A DNA stretch of 64,000 bases from Caprimulgus europaeus (GCA_907165065.1 OU015528.1:69793474-69857473), one strand, 5' to 3'; positions 46,842 through 59,492 are shown, counted from the stretch's first letter. Translations and numbers: made by a program. The notes: generated by a model not told the origin, from the letters alone.

Positions 46842-49800
46842 AAAGCAACAACAGATAATGTTCCCACTACCAATTGCCAAAGATGATAAATCAGAACTTA
46901 GGTGGGAATCCTTTGCCAGACATAAATATTAAGACCTTAAAAGGAACAGTAAAGCCTCAGGAGGAGAATCATGATTATATCTGCTTATTACAGAAAAAAA
47001 ACCAAAAGCAAGCAAAACAAAATGAGCTCAGAAAATAAGCAGCATACCCAGCAATAACTACCCAAATTGCCTCTCAGTGGACACAGTACACTAATACTGA
47101 TAGAAGTATCACAGCTGATAGCATGAAAGTGTTGACAAGGGAACACAGCACCAAGTTTTTATTGTAGAAAACAGCTACTAGAGCAGTGTGAACACACAAT
47201 ATGCTTGGGACCCTCATGACCTCAGAAGGAAGTCTGTGGCCAGCTAAAAGAGAAGAAAAGAAGTCGATTTTCTTTTCTCACCCTGTCTGGCAAGGTAAAT
47301 GCTTTCAGTAACGGTGAAGACTGCATTAAAATTGGAAGAACACTTGAAAGGACAGCTTTGCAAAAACAATATTAAGGAGAGAGACTGACATGGGGTAGAG
47401 CACTGAATTAACACCCCAAGAGTGGTAATGACAGCACTGAGGAAGGCAATGCTTGGCCACACTACAGAGTTTTCTCTAGATATAAAGAAAAAGTCTTGGA
47501 GATGTAAGAGAACCAGCTGGCTTCACAACGGGCTTTTAAGGAACCCACTACAGAAATAAGCTTTTCGATAACCCACTAAAGATGTGAAAGGTTTTTAGAC
47601 AATAATGGATAAAAACTACTACAGAGAGCTAAATACCATTTATATCATTAAAGTATATTTAAGCTGAACCATTTTACATGGGATAGGGCAGCTCCCCACG
47701 TGAAAGCGAGTCCAACCAAGAAAGTAACAATTTAAGATTAGAGACAGCATATGGCAAGTATAAATCTGAATGTCTACATTATTTAAAGATATACTACTGA
47801 GATTTATTTGATAATAAAATCTGTGCATACCTTCCATGCTATTTATTAGGGTCTATTACTGTTCAGTTTTAGAGATTTTCTTTGAGTGTGCATTACTGGT
47901 CTAATGAGTGTATCTGGTTTCTTCAGAGGGTTAATCTATCACTTATATAGATAATGAAGGGACTTTAAATGGGAATTTTATTGACCTAATTACCAATAAA
48001 AGTCTCCTAGTGCTGCAAACATACATAGTATTTTTTAAACAATGTAGGATGTGCTCCAGTCTAATGATACTGAAAGAGATAAATGCATTTAGAAGACTTT
48101 TTTAGAAGTTGAGTTATTCGTTATATATGCAGTAGTGTTTGTGCAAAAGATTCGGTCAATCCTTCCTAGTTATTAGATGACTGCTTCAGTACAAAAATCT
48201 ACAAAGAAAGCAGCCATTTTCTGTTGCATACATGTGGTCTATTTTTATAAACTTTCCATTGTGGGAAAAAAAAAGTTTAAAGAATTAATTTGAACTGATT
48301 TGTTAGCAGAAAAACCTAATTATTTCCATAGCATAAATTCCATTCCTATTTCTCTCTTCCAGTTCTTTATTTAAAAGGTTCATTAATAAGTTTGTTTCTT
48401 GAAGGACTGCAATAAATTGTTTGACATATTCCACAGAAGCCTTTTATTTATCCTTAAAGTTTTATTTTCTACAGTATTATCAGCACTACATAATAGTGTT
48501 TGTTATCTGGCAAAACTTAAAACAGAATAATAAGATGTTAGATTGCTGCTAAGGAACATCATTATTTACCTTTTCATAATTATAATGATATGATATACAT
48601 ATTCAGTGAATAAAAAAACCAACAAACCAACCAACAAGATGAATTACAGCGAGATAAGAGAAATTTAATTAAAAATTATAACCCTTTACCAGCATGTTCT
48701 ATATGAAAGTAAAAATAAATTAAAAATAGCCAGTTTGACCTGGTTACCAAAGTTCTCAGATTGACAGGGAAGTTCTGCAGTTATCCCTAAAACACACAAA
48801 GTCCATGAGATTATTCTTGTCCATACAATGAATGTTACTTAAGTCTCCGAGGAATTACGTTTCTAGAATAGAACAGCTTAATTTAAAATCAATATTTCAG
48901 GGTCAACAACTCAACTGATGTTATACACTCATATATAAACACTGAGATGTAAGGAAGTTTTGCACTTCCTTGAAAATTTTTAATTAGTACTTTCTGGCTT
49001 ATAAACTATTCACAATAGAAATATCCCAGCTGAATGCTCAGTAATCAAATACTCAATTTCTATACGCCAGCTCCGTATGCTACTTCTTGTTATGTACAGC
49101 AGCAACTCCTGGGAATGATTTAATTCCTGGGAAGGGATAGTTTTGGCTTAGAAAGAGCACTTGTAAGTTTATTTGATTCAAGGACTGCAGAGATAGCACA
49201 GGAAGGAGATGGGTTCAAGGAAGGAGAAGAAGAACTAGTTAATCTTTATCTCCTCCTTTCATAATTCCCTTTCAAAGTCAGACTCCTCAGATCCTGCATT
49301 ATGGGATGCATACTATGCAACAACTCAACCCCAGAACATTCCTGCTACCCACCAAAAATCATAACTTCCCATAAGTGCTTTGTGTACAATAAATATATGC
49401 CTCCTATCAGAAGGTAACCGAATAACTAAATAATTAAAGTTTATTGTAATGGGGATACTGATTCCAGGACTCATGCAGAAGTTTGTTGATTCTTAGTCCA
49501 ATTCTAGTGGATAAACACTGAGTAAGCAGAACATATAGATTTACACCATTGCAACTGGAAAGTAAAATAACTACTTGTAGATAACTGTCTAAATGTATTC
49601 TTTACATAGATACAATCCATAACTTAAAAGTCTCAAAGTCAGACCTACCATACACTTCATCCACAGGAGCAACCTTGTGTTGGTGAGAGAACTAGTAAGA
49701 CTACTGAGGAACCCTGCCATTCAATTTCACTACAGCCCCTAGCCACATTCTTCACTTTGACTAGTGCTGAAAAAAAAAAAATTCCTGTCTTTAAAATTCC

Positions 49801-52800
49801 AAGCTTATACTGCCAGACAGATGTTCCAGGAGCTCTGTCCATGACTTCAAAGCAAACAGAACCACCCGCACTGGGCTATTGTCTTAGATGGATGCAAGTA
49901 AAACCAACTCAGTTCTGAAATGATGACAAAAGGGCTAAGAAAGGTTGCAGTCAACACAAGCACTACAAACTACTGTTAACCTTTAGGCTTTGAAAAATCC
50001 CCTATTTAGCACACATTTAAAGGATATTTGGGTATGATGCAGACAGTCAGAAATACTCATGCTTTATTAATAGTTGACAAGCCCTATCTTTTCATATGCA
50101 TTTATTCAATAAAGATTTAATTAATGAAATTTCAATTTTTCAGTAGACTACTGCAAGTGCAGTTAAGAATATAAACAAGATAAAATTCAAAGTTACTGAA
50201 TGCATGTATTGCTTTACATTGAAAAATCATCATCAATAGAGTCGAAGTTAAAAATAATCTGCTTATAAACTATTTTGTTAATTTTCACAATTTTTAAATA
50301 GCCATTTAGGCAGTTTGTATCATTGATTCTCAACTCTACTTGCAACTTAAAGACCTTATCAAGAATTTCATATAAAAAAATGGAGAATATAGAAGCAGGA
50401 AAGTAGTAGCAAGAGATTCAACTGTGGCTTCAGAAACAGCTGTGGCAAAACAAAGTTTCAAACATTAGATTTTATTTTTTTTTTAATCATTCTGTGTTCT
50501 GTGTATGCTGTACTGGAGTAAGCAAATGCGGTGGATTAAACTGCCACATGATATTTAGGGATGTGGAAGTTTATGCTGCTCTTCAAGTGCTGATGTACTG
50601 CGGGAAGAAAATAAAACAGTATTTCACACCATAAGTTTCTCAGCCAAGAAGTATTACACATTCAACAAGGGCAGCAATAATTTATAAGATGTACCCAAGA
50701 ATACGCTCCATTCTTTATGAGTTGTCACACAACAACAGATTTAAGAGTGAATAGGTACTCCACTGAACAGGTTTTGCAGGAAGACCAATGCAACTAAGAA
50801 TTTTTTTTTATTTTTTGCATAGTAATGTCCTTGGGCCTCAGGAAGATCAGGAGACTTCCAGTATAAACTTTCTTACAAGGTAAGAACTGTTTCCTGCTCT
50901 TGAGAACTTTTAGTTCAACTAAGCAAAGATGGATGAGAACATTTAAGGAGAGTGAATAAATGGAAAAATTTCTCCATTCCATAAGCACAACAAGTATGTT
51001 AGCACACATTACACAAAAATGGCATGAAAAGGAGATGGATTTCTCCAAGTCTGATAGGTGCCACAATAGCAGAACGGTATTTCCCATCTGTAAGCAAAAA
51101 GTGCATATAATTAAAAATACAATGCTTTGAAGAAATAAAAAGGGGGAGAAAAAAAAAAAAAAGAAAAATCAGAGACACTAATACTAGGTCTTAGGAAAAA
51201 GAGAATTACTATAAGCTCGAATCATGCCAGGAGCCTGATTCCCCTGGCACTGACTTCAGTGAGGCAAATCCCTTTCCATTCGGAGTCCTAGTACAGAGAT
51301 GGGTGTACACATGCCAAAGAGTCTGTGTAGAGTAAATCAATCTGTCAGGCAGTATCAAAGTACATATTTAAGAATTCATGGGCTTTTCATGATCAGAGTT
51401 ATATAACAGACTACATTTCAACTCCTCAAGTGGCTCAACTGTGACTTCAGTTTTAACTAGCTGTAGAGTTTTCTAGCCCATCCTTCAACACACAAAAGTA
51501 ATGATTTAAAGTCTTTTCGCTAGTCAAATCTTTACACCACATTACAAAGTATATTAAAAAAAAAATGAGAAAGAGCAACCTCAAAAAAAAAAAGTGTCAG
51601 GAGATATGATGCTTAGTTCTTTGAAATGTTTTTAATTATATTCCAGTTCTTGAAGTACAGGCTGAACAAAGGAAAAGAATCTTAAGCCAATGACAACTAT
51701 CTAATCCTTTTCTTGGAAACCGAGTTATGCACAGGATTTGAATATTACAGATTCATAATCACATTTGCCTGCAAGTTGATGGTAGCATGTCCAAGTGAGA
51801 TACCAAAAGGTACTTATACCTTCTGCTGCTTTCCCATCACAGAGCACATCAGACACCAAAGTCCTCTTTGAATGTTCTTCTGACACCAAGAGTACTTACA
51901 AGTTGGGAAGATTTTATATGATTACAAATAAAATGTACTTATTGGAAGAGAGGCAGAGACTTGTCTGCTTCTCTTTCAAGTCCTATGACAGCTACTGCAA
52001 CTCAACAGAGAGGCATTTCCCTGGCTGTGAAGCATCATGAGGATCATGACTACTCCTGCAGAGTTATCTGGTAAAGATGAGTCCAAACAATTACAAGCCA
52101 ACAGGATTTGCATTATGATCTCATATAAATGATTAAAAAGTAGCTTGCAGCAGTAGAGATAAGAGAAATAGAAGTAGAAAACAAATGAAAATAGTATTTT
52201 TTGTCAGTGTACCATTTCTGAATGAAAGCTAATTAAAATCCATGTAACCTATAAATCAAAGTTAAGATACTTCAACTACAATCAGACATTTACTTACTTC
52301 TGTGTCTAGTCTCTATAAACATAGCTTACAGAATGAGACACTAAGTGGAGAATCTGATGTACTGCCTCTCTGCACAGGGCTCAACTCCAGTTGTAATGCA
52401 CACATCTGCAGATCAAAACTTTACTTTTACTATTAGGGGAGAGGTTTTCTGCTTTTTATTAAAAAAAGAGAGAGAAAAGTAATATTTACAGCAGCTGTGC
52501 ATTAATATTGATTTTGTAAACTTTGTTAAAAACAGAATTTGAATTTACTTGCAAGTATGTCCTCAATATAATTAAACTTAGACGTATCCATAATCCAACT
52601 AGGAATAACCAATTATGAACTATTCAAGACTTAATTTCTTCTTGATGTGGACTGCATATGTCTCCAAAATAAGTCTCCTCACTACCATCGGAAAAAAAAC
52701 AAAGTTTTTCTTCATGAAAGACAGTCACAGATATTCCCTTTTTGGCTAAGCTTCAAGCTGTTTCTGATTTTTTTTTGTTTCAATATTTATACTATTTTTA

Positions 52801-53348
52801 ACTCAGCAGTAAAGATAACTATTACTACCTTTCCCATTCCAATTAATACTTCCCTAAACATAACAAGGCTCAGACACTCTTGGCAAACTTTTACATACAT
52901 TTCATCAAATATAGATAGGTAACTACTTGAGCATTTCATCCCACTCCAGGAGCAACATGAACATAATTACACTGTAGTAAATGCCAGCATTCTCATCTCC
53001 CAGTAGACTACAAAAAAAAAAAAAGATTTTTCAATTTCCATGAAATGACATACCTTTCCAAAACACTGTGCCTCCTGGCACAAGCTTTGCATCTCCTCTC
53101 TCCCCTACTCTCCAAAATACAAGTTAATCAATTCCATATCCTCCAGTCCTAAGTTTTTCCTAGAGCTCCACTGCTCACAAATTAACTCCACCACAACCAA
53201 TACCACAAAACCCTAATCCACAACCTCTGTTCTTTCACAGACATCCACATGCATCTCTTCCTCCACCTGCCCCAGGATGCTCCCTCTTTACCCGAAAAAT
53301 TTTAAGAGCCCCTTACCTCCCTGAGCTTCAACACAAGGCAGGAGAGCT
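46839..53348. other. AT-rich noncoding DNA, nothing identified
   Basis: A long unique stretch, at least as AT-rich as its surroundings from 47.8 to 50.4 kb, with A or T runs at 50470-50484, 51149-51161 and 53011-53024. Open frames are short and carry no domain. I see no CR1 copy. The stretch 47900-48020 has several homeodomain-type TAAT cores. Confidence 0.5.
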
Positions 53349-53378
53349 GGAAGGTCAGAAGGATGAGACCACAATGAA

Positions 53379-53498
53379 GCCAACAAAAGAATCAGCTGTT
53401 TAGCCAACTCTACTAACATAGGGTGGAGTAATTAATTAGCCAACAAAGGAATCAGCTGTTTAGCCAACTCTACTAACATAGGGTAGAGTAATTAACTA
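53379..53498. repeat. Tandem duplication, 60-bp unit, two copies
   Basis: Copy 1 is 53379-53438 and copy 2 is 53439-53498. Each begins with GCCAACAAA and holds the block ATCAGCTGTTTAGCCAACTC. Apart from the last few bases I count two differences, so the duplication is fairly recent. Confidence 0.95.
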
Positions 53499-53594
53499 CC
53501 TACACCTTTGTGCATACTAACTGAGAGAGGAAACCCCCTCTGAACAGCAGCTGGCATCCTGATTAGCCTCCTGTCCAGGAACTATGATAACAGA

Positions 53595-53625
53595 AAGGCC
53601 AACCATCAGCTGGAGGGTTGGCCTT
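53595..53625. repeat. Perfect 10-bp hairpin with 11-nt loop
   Basis: AAGGCCAACC at 53595-53604 pairs exactly with GGTTGGCCTT at 53616-53625. The stem is GC-rich for this region. No T-run follows, and the host is eukaryotic, so it is not a bacterial-type terminator. Confidence 0.9.
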
Positions 53626-53718
53626 ACAACCTAATTAAGGTGTTAATGAAGGTAGGTAGGCTGCAAACTCTATCAATCTATTACTCCAAGTTTGCTTTTG
53701 ACTATCTTCTGACCTTCC

Positions 53719-56700
53719 TATATGCCAAGTTCAGAAGGCCAGCTTAAAACTTACATTGCTATTTGCAAAAATCTATTTCTATTAAAAGGAAAATAAAGGA
53801 GAGGTTTCTACCTGAGCAGGGAGGTGAGCCTGTACAGTCCACTTGAGTTTCTAGACAGTGATCCACTGTCTGCTTTCCAGAAGAATTCATTAGGTACTTC
53901 CCCAGTTGATCTGAAAATTTCTTGCCTGCTTAAATTTAAACACCCCAGTATGTGATGATTTGATGATACTGGCATTCCTGTATCTGCAAATTGGTACAGC
54001 ATTTTATGCTGCCAGATATTCCCTGAATAGCCACTCCTGGGCTGTCCTGTGCACCCCGTGAAGCAGGGCAGCTACCCCGAGCAGCCTGAGGTGAGTGATG
54101 CAGCCATAAGGGACAGCATGCAGGAGGAAGCCTGGCTTTAGCCTAGTACTTTGGGCACACAGTATCGGTGGAAAGGATGATCTAAGCTTCGCTTTTTGGA
54201 CCAGCCTGAGGTTTTTATACAACAATAATGTAATGTAAGCCACACAAAAGTTCCAGAGAGCAATGGCTAGAACCTTAATTCATACAGAAGTGCAGAGCTC
54301 TGTATAGTGATTTTAAGATTACTGATAATTAGCTGTCCTTTCCTTGTTCCTTTTCATGGGTTCCTTAAAAGTCCATAGATCCCTATGATTTGAAAAGCAC
54401 CCTTATTAAAATATATAAGGTGGTTGCTGGTACACTACTACCCACTGCAGAAAAGGGCTGGGCAGATTGGATGCCAAATGTATTTTCTCTAGCATTTCCT
54501 ATTGTTTCCCTCTATTTTCAGTGAAGGTGGTTGGTACCTAATCTGATTGACTAAATCTCTCAAGGTGCTGAAAAACCCCATGCAGTCAAAGGAGATTAAT
54601 GAGTATTTAAATGAGGCAGGCTGGATCCTGTAGTGCCTCTGTTGAATGCATAAGGGAAAAAAACAAAATTATGGTAGGCAGACTGAACCGCTCACTGTGC
54701 AACTGGGCATTTACACTCCTTCTGTAGCAGCTGGTTATTTAAAATAGCAGACTGAATTTGGAATTGCATTGGGGAATTAACAGGTTCATCAATGACTCAT
54801 TTCAAAGAATAAAACTTCAAAAAGAAAATAAAGTATAACTATTTTGAATTTTCTCTTAAGGTAAGCAAGTATCAAAATGTAAAAAATCAGACTACAAAGT
54901 GTTTTACTGTAATGAAAAAATAAGTGTTCACATCAGATCTGTCAGGCTCTTTTGGCAAGTGAGATATCTAAGATTAAATCATTATACAGGAAAATCAAAT
55001 CATTGTGTCTGCTAACTGATGAAAATCATTCAAACACTGCATAAATTAATCATTATTTTAGTGCTGAAGGTAACTTTTTTTATGCATCACAGGAACAGGG
55101 TTTTACTGATTAATTGTCAGAGGAGATACTAAACATTTCCTGCCTGAGACAATCAGGAAAAAACTTGAAGTCATTTTATCAAGACCTCTATATTAATGAA
55201 GCAGGAAAAGATATGCATGTGACAAACAAAAATATCCTTCTGGCCTAAGAAAAAAAATGTCTAAAGGACAAGTTAGATGCTGTGATGCCTGGAGTTAAAA
55301 AGAAATTTCTCCTCTGAGGCTTGTAGTTGTGGAACTTGCATACTGAGAGAGAGTGACACATTTTTGTGAAGCATTTGGAAGTGGTTGCTGCAAGATGCTG
55401 AATGAGATGAATGGTTGAGCTGATGCACTGTGGCAGTGGTTGTCAATCTTGGAGTTGTGAATGAGTGTCAGGCTGTTTCAGCCCCTGTCCCACCTCCAAA
55501 ATGCTGAATAGGAGGCAGGTCTGGCTACCAAAAGGTGATGTGTAGATGTGTGTGAAGAGGAGAGGATGAGAGGATAGGTAGTCAGTGGAAAACTATTAAG
55601 ATAATAATAAAGAAATCAGCTGATTTTATCAGCTACCCAGATTCTCTCCCCAGTTGCCTGGATAGTTTGCCATTACCAATGGCCTCGTTTACTTCAGGCA
55701 TCCTAGGACAGATCCAGCTGAGAAGGGATCAGGACAGGGAAGGACGGTGCTGTGGTCCTGCTGGTCTGCAGGGGAGGGTATACCAGGCACCAGTAGGAGA
55801 ACGGCAGTTGGGACAAGGCAGAGAAAGCAAAGCACCCCTGGAGCCTGACCTCGCTGGCAGCGTGGCCCAGGCGGGTGGGTGAGGCAGACTGACAGGGAGC
55901 TCTGTAAGCTCAACGTGGCAGCTTTCCACCTGCCGGCACTGCTTTCACATTCACAAATTTTCTAGGTATCTAAGATGATGCACTCAGGAGTCTGTCTGCT
56001 GTAAAATGAATTTTATAAGCATGCAAAAAAAGCTCTCAGCTTATTTATGAGTATTTCTGTTCCTCCTCTCCCCCTAATTTAAGGTTTTGTGTATATTTTG
56101 GTCCTTTGGGCACAGTTGTTTGGTTTCCCTCCAGTCAGTTCCTTCAATTGCTCATTGAGCTCTCCAAAAGCACAAGCATGTCAAAGCAGCCTGCCCTGTG
56201 TTTTGCTCTGCCACAGCAGGACTGAGCTATCTGATTTAAAGATCAAGCCAAAATCTCTCTCGAGAGCAGTCTCTGCAGTGCTGATACGTGAATGCAGATG
56301 TAGAGGGGTGTCCCCACAGCAGCTCCAGGCAGTCCATCACACAACACGGTCACAGCTCTGCAGCTCCCCACAGCTCACCACACTGAGCCGCAGCCACCTT
56401 CAGAACCTGCACCCAGAAAAGTCGGTGGCAATGCTGCCTTCCACAGCAATGAGTGCCCAAACAAACCCCAGCACAGCGAGAGAGGGGAGGGGGAAAAAAT
56501 CTTAAAAAGAAATAGGAAAACAGGCAGGGGGGTGATTAGCAGGTGTGGTAATTCACTCTCCTTCTAACTCTGTTTTTAAAATGGGTTAGATTTCCAACTG
56601 ATGATGTTCCCTTAACCCAAATTGGCAAAATAGACCACCAGCTGTGGGAAAATAACTTAGAAGTAGAAAACATCTAAAATATTTATAATTTTTTTTAAAT

Positions 56701-57879
56701 TTAAGGACCAACAAAATAATATGAATAAAATGTAAACAGTACGTGAATCCATTAACTTGAAACATTCCACTTTTGCCATATGCTGCACTAAAATAAGAGC
56801 AGTATATGTTTTTCTGTCTAGTATCTATAAAACACCATTTCCCTATCATTTAGTAGTATGAATTTACTCACAGAAGCTACTAAATAATGACAACATTTTA
56901 TTCAAGTATGGGTCAGATCCAGAAAGGGCTGAAGACAAGAGCTGTGGTCTGAGCTGGTTTTCTCAGTTCCCAGCAGCTGCTCCTTCCCCAAGTCCCTGTG
57001 GGGCTGCACCCTGCCCATTTCCAGAGCTCCCAGATGACCAGGCGGATGCTCTTCCCCTGCACTGCGCTGGGTCCTGAGCTGAACAGCCATGCTGGAGTTC
57101 TCTTTAAGACCTGTGCAAGAACACTCTTCAGTGTTGGATTCAGGCAGTCTCAGAAATCTCCCAAATCACAGAGTGTCACAATCCCCATTAGGGGTGACAA
57201 GCATGGAAATGTGTATGGAAATGATTTCACCAGTTGAGAAAAAAACCAAAAACCTGTTGGTGTCTGATCTACACAAGAGAACCATCTCCTGAGATAAAGA
57301 TGACTTTGGACTGAAGTCTCTCCTTAGCCTGAAGAGAATGAAAGTCATGTTTGCCAAGACAGCGTGTGATCTGGCAGGCTGCAGGCCAGCCTAGGTGGGG
57401 AAATACCCTTGTGCTGCTGAAACAGAGGTGTTGTGTGGGCAGGAAAGCAAGCGTTGTGGGGACACAGGAAGCTAAGGTATGGAGAACAAGCTCTACCTAA
57501 GTAATTAGAGAAATCACCTGGAAGAGGTAGTCTCCATCCATGGTGCCTGATCTCAGGATAGTTTCTAATTTAACCAGTGACTATTTCACATGAAATGCCT
57601 GTCCCTGCACAGCTCACAGACAGATGCGGGGGCGTCAGGCTGCAGGGTCAGGCTCTGTTTTGCGCCCTGATTTCAGTCCCGTTCCTGCAGTAATGTTTGT
57701 TGGGCTGAGCAGAGTGTGCACAGGAGCAGGTGCCTGTCTGCACCAGCCTGGCATGTGGTGGTCGAGGTTCTCACCTGGGAGACATGTCAAAGTGGAGGCT
57801 GCAGAAAGCAGTTCTCCTACTTCCCAGGAGGTGTTCACCCACTTATGGTAGCCTGTAAAAGGCAGGTACTGTCATGCTA
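53719..57879. other. Noncoding DNA: possible conserved block 54580-55240, GC-richer 55650-56480
   Basis: The 54580-55240 part is unique, has no tandem or dispersed repeat, and is dense in transcription-factor-like words: TGACTCA near 54794, ATTAATCATT near 55045, TTAATTGTC near 55110, ATTAATGA near 55192 and TATGCAT near 55211. The 55650-56480 part is richer in G and C and has open frames up to 138 codons (56089-56505, plus) with no domain that I recognise. I assign no gene. Confidence 0.45.
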
Positions 57880-58246
57880 CTGGAGAAAAGGAGGCTGAGG
57901 GGAGACCTTATTGCTCTCTACGACTACCTGAAAAGAGGATGTAAGAGAGGTGGGAGTCAGTCTCTTCTCCCAAGTAACAAGCGATAGAACGAGAGGAAAT
58001 GGCCTCAAGTTGTGCCAGAGGAGGCTTAGATTGGATATTAGGAAAAACTTCTTCACCAAAAGGGTAGTCAAGCATTGGAACAGGCTGGCCAGGGAGGTGG
58101 TGGAGTCACCTTCCCTGGTGGTATTTAAAAGACGGGTAGATGAGGTGCTTAGGGACATGGTTTAGAGGTAGAATCGGTAGTGTTAGGTTCATGCTTGGAC
58201 TCGGTGATCTTAAAGGTCTTTTCCAACCACTATGATTATGTGATTC
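57880..58246 (+). mobile_element. CR1 LINE, 5'-truncated, plus strand
   Basis: The copy starts exactly at CTGGAGAAAAGGAGGCTGAG and runs through the ORF2 C-terminal end to the 3' UTR and a decayed 'ATGATTATGTGATTC' tail. From 57950 to 58165 the plus strand is open for 71 codons, with the landmarks [18 protein letters not shown] and [10 protein letters not shown]. It is the best complete representative in the window of the subfamily also seen at 35809, 38260 and 41743. It has the same first base, relative to CR1, as the fragment at 38260. Confidence 0.95.
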
Positions 58247-59265
58247 CTCTTTCCTTACAGTGACAGCAGTAGGTTCTGCTCAATTGTTCCACAAAAATCA
58301 TCTGGAAGTGGTTAGGCTCCACACCCTGATCTCTCCATGGATGGAGGCATTCTACTGCAACAGAGATTAGCTCTTGCCATGGGGCAGGAGTTCAGACACC
58401 CTTCTTGTACACTCTCTAACAGCTAATTTGTGGTGACTTCTCACTCAGCCTCTGGTTTTCAAATTGCCTCTTCGAACTTCCACTTTTCCCTATTCAGTTT
58501 CTGGGGGCTTAGGCACCCAGTTCTCACTGCAGCATTTCCAGTGGGTCATGTCTATAGCAACCACTGACATACCAGCTTGTAAATGTGTCTTTTACAGGCC
58601 CCAGCCCCAACTCTATTCAGTAACAACTTTCTGAAACATATAATGTTTTCATTGAACTGTTTTAATGTGATTATGCCCTTCATGTAAACAAAATACTTTT
58701 CTGTTCCTTTCCTCTATGGAACAAATTAGATTTTTTATCATCTCATTACAACATCTGTTCAATAGAGTCAAGTTCAATACAGTTCTGAGGTCAGTTCCTG
58801 CAGCCTGAGAAAACAGAAAATGTTATTATCCTAATTTAGTGGTGATAAAGCGCTGAGGCCAGCAGTTCATGTTCAGAATCTCCTGACGTGCTCAAAATTC
58901 TTTGATTTTGGATTGTTCCAGAGCCAAGGAACAATGTCATTCTGTAGAGGGGAATTCAAACAGGGTGGGAATAATTTGGTTTTGGAGGACTCATGCTAAC
59001 ACAAAGGCAACTGAGGGGCTTAGTGCAGGATAAGTTTCACCTAAAACTTTAAGATATCATTTAGGCTCCTACCTTGGCAAATAATTGTGCATGTGTTGAA
59101 ATTTAGTGATGCAATGGTTAAAGGAGCCACATAAACCATACGCTAGAAGCCTGGTAACATTCAATACCAAAGAAATTAATTATGTGAGAACAAAGCTATA
59201 CATTCATGAGCACCATCTACTGGCATATTCTCTATTAGCTCATAATTTGATTATAAGCAAACATC
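58247..59265. other. Noncoding DNA, nothing identified
   Basis: Unique sequence between two CR1 insertions. No frame above about 60 codons, no RNA gene and no repeat recognised. Confidence 0.5.
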
Positions 59266-59450
59266 ACACAGAATCACAGAAGGGTTGAAGCTGAAAGGGA
59301 CCTCTGGAAGTCACCTTGTCCAACCCCTCTGCTCAAGCAGGATCACACACAGAATCACAGAATGTTAGGGATTGGAAGGGACCTTGAAAGATCACCTAAC
59401 GCAGACTGCCCAGGAACATGTCCAGATGGCTTTTGAATATCTCCAAGGAT
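59266..59450 (-). mobile_element. CR1 LINE 3' end, minus strand, interrupted by a second CR1 snippet
   Basis: On the plus strand it begins CACACAGAATCACAGAAGGG, passes through CCTTGTCCAACCCCTCTGCT, and is interrupted after GATCAC at 59346. It resumes at 59396 with CTAACGCAGACTGCCCAGGA and ends near 59450 in 'ATCTCCAAGGATAC'. Joining the two flanks across the interruption gives the order expected for a normal CR1 3' UTR and ORF2 end. Only about 135 bases of the outer copy are present. Confidence 0.88.
59347..59395 (-). mobile_element. 49-bp CR1 3'-end snippet nested in another CR1
   Basis: The inserted bases read ACACAGAATCACAGAATGTT and continue to TTGGAAGGGACC and AAGATCAC, the very 3' end of CR1 in inverse orientation. 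GATCAC is present directly before the insert (59341-59346) and at its end (59390-59395). This could be a 6-bp target-site duplication, or microhomology from a template switch. The snippet is unusually short for an independent insertion. Confidence 0.7.
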
Positions 59451-59455
59451 ACAGT

Positions 59456-59458
<3 letters not shown>

Positions 59459-59492
<34 letters not shown>
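59459..59492. repeat. (AT)17 microsatellite
   Basis: Seventeen perfect AT units begin a few bases past the 5'-truncated edge of the CR1 at 59266. The sequence is self-complementary and able to extrude a cruciform. Length polymorphism is likely. Confidence 0.97.

Larger units (their letters stand above)
53349..53718. repeat. 370-bp segment bounded by 12-bp perfect inverted repeats
   Basis: GGAAGGTCAGAA at 53349-53360 is the exact reverse complement of TTCTGACCTTCC at 53707-53718. Between them lie a 60-bp tandem duplication and a 10-bp hairpin. The layout resembles a small non-autonomous DNA transposon or foldback element, but I find no convincing target-site duplication outside the repeats and no known family match. 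Confidence 0.5.

Noticed and set aside
56089..56505. 138-codon open frame in a GC-richer patch
   Set aside because: No recognisable domain, signal peptide or paralogue. CpG count is ordinary and there is no gene-like signal around it.
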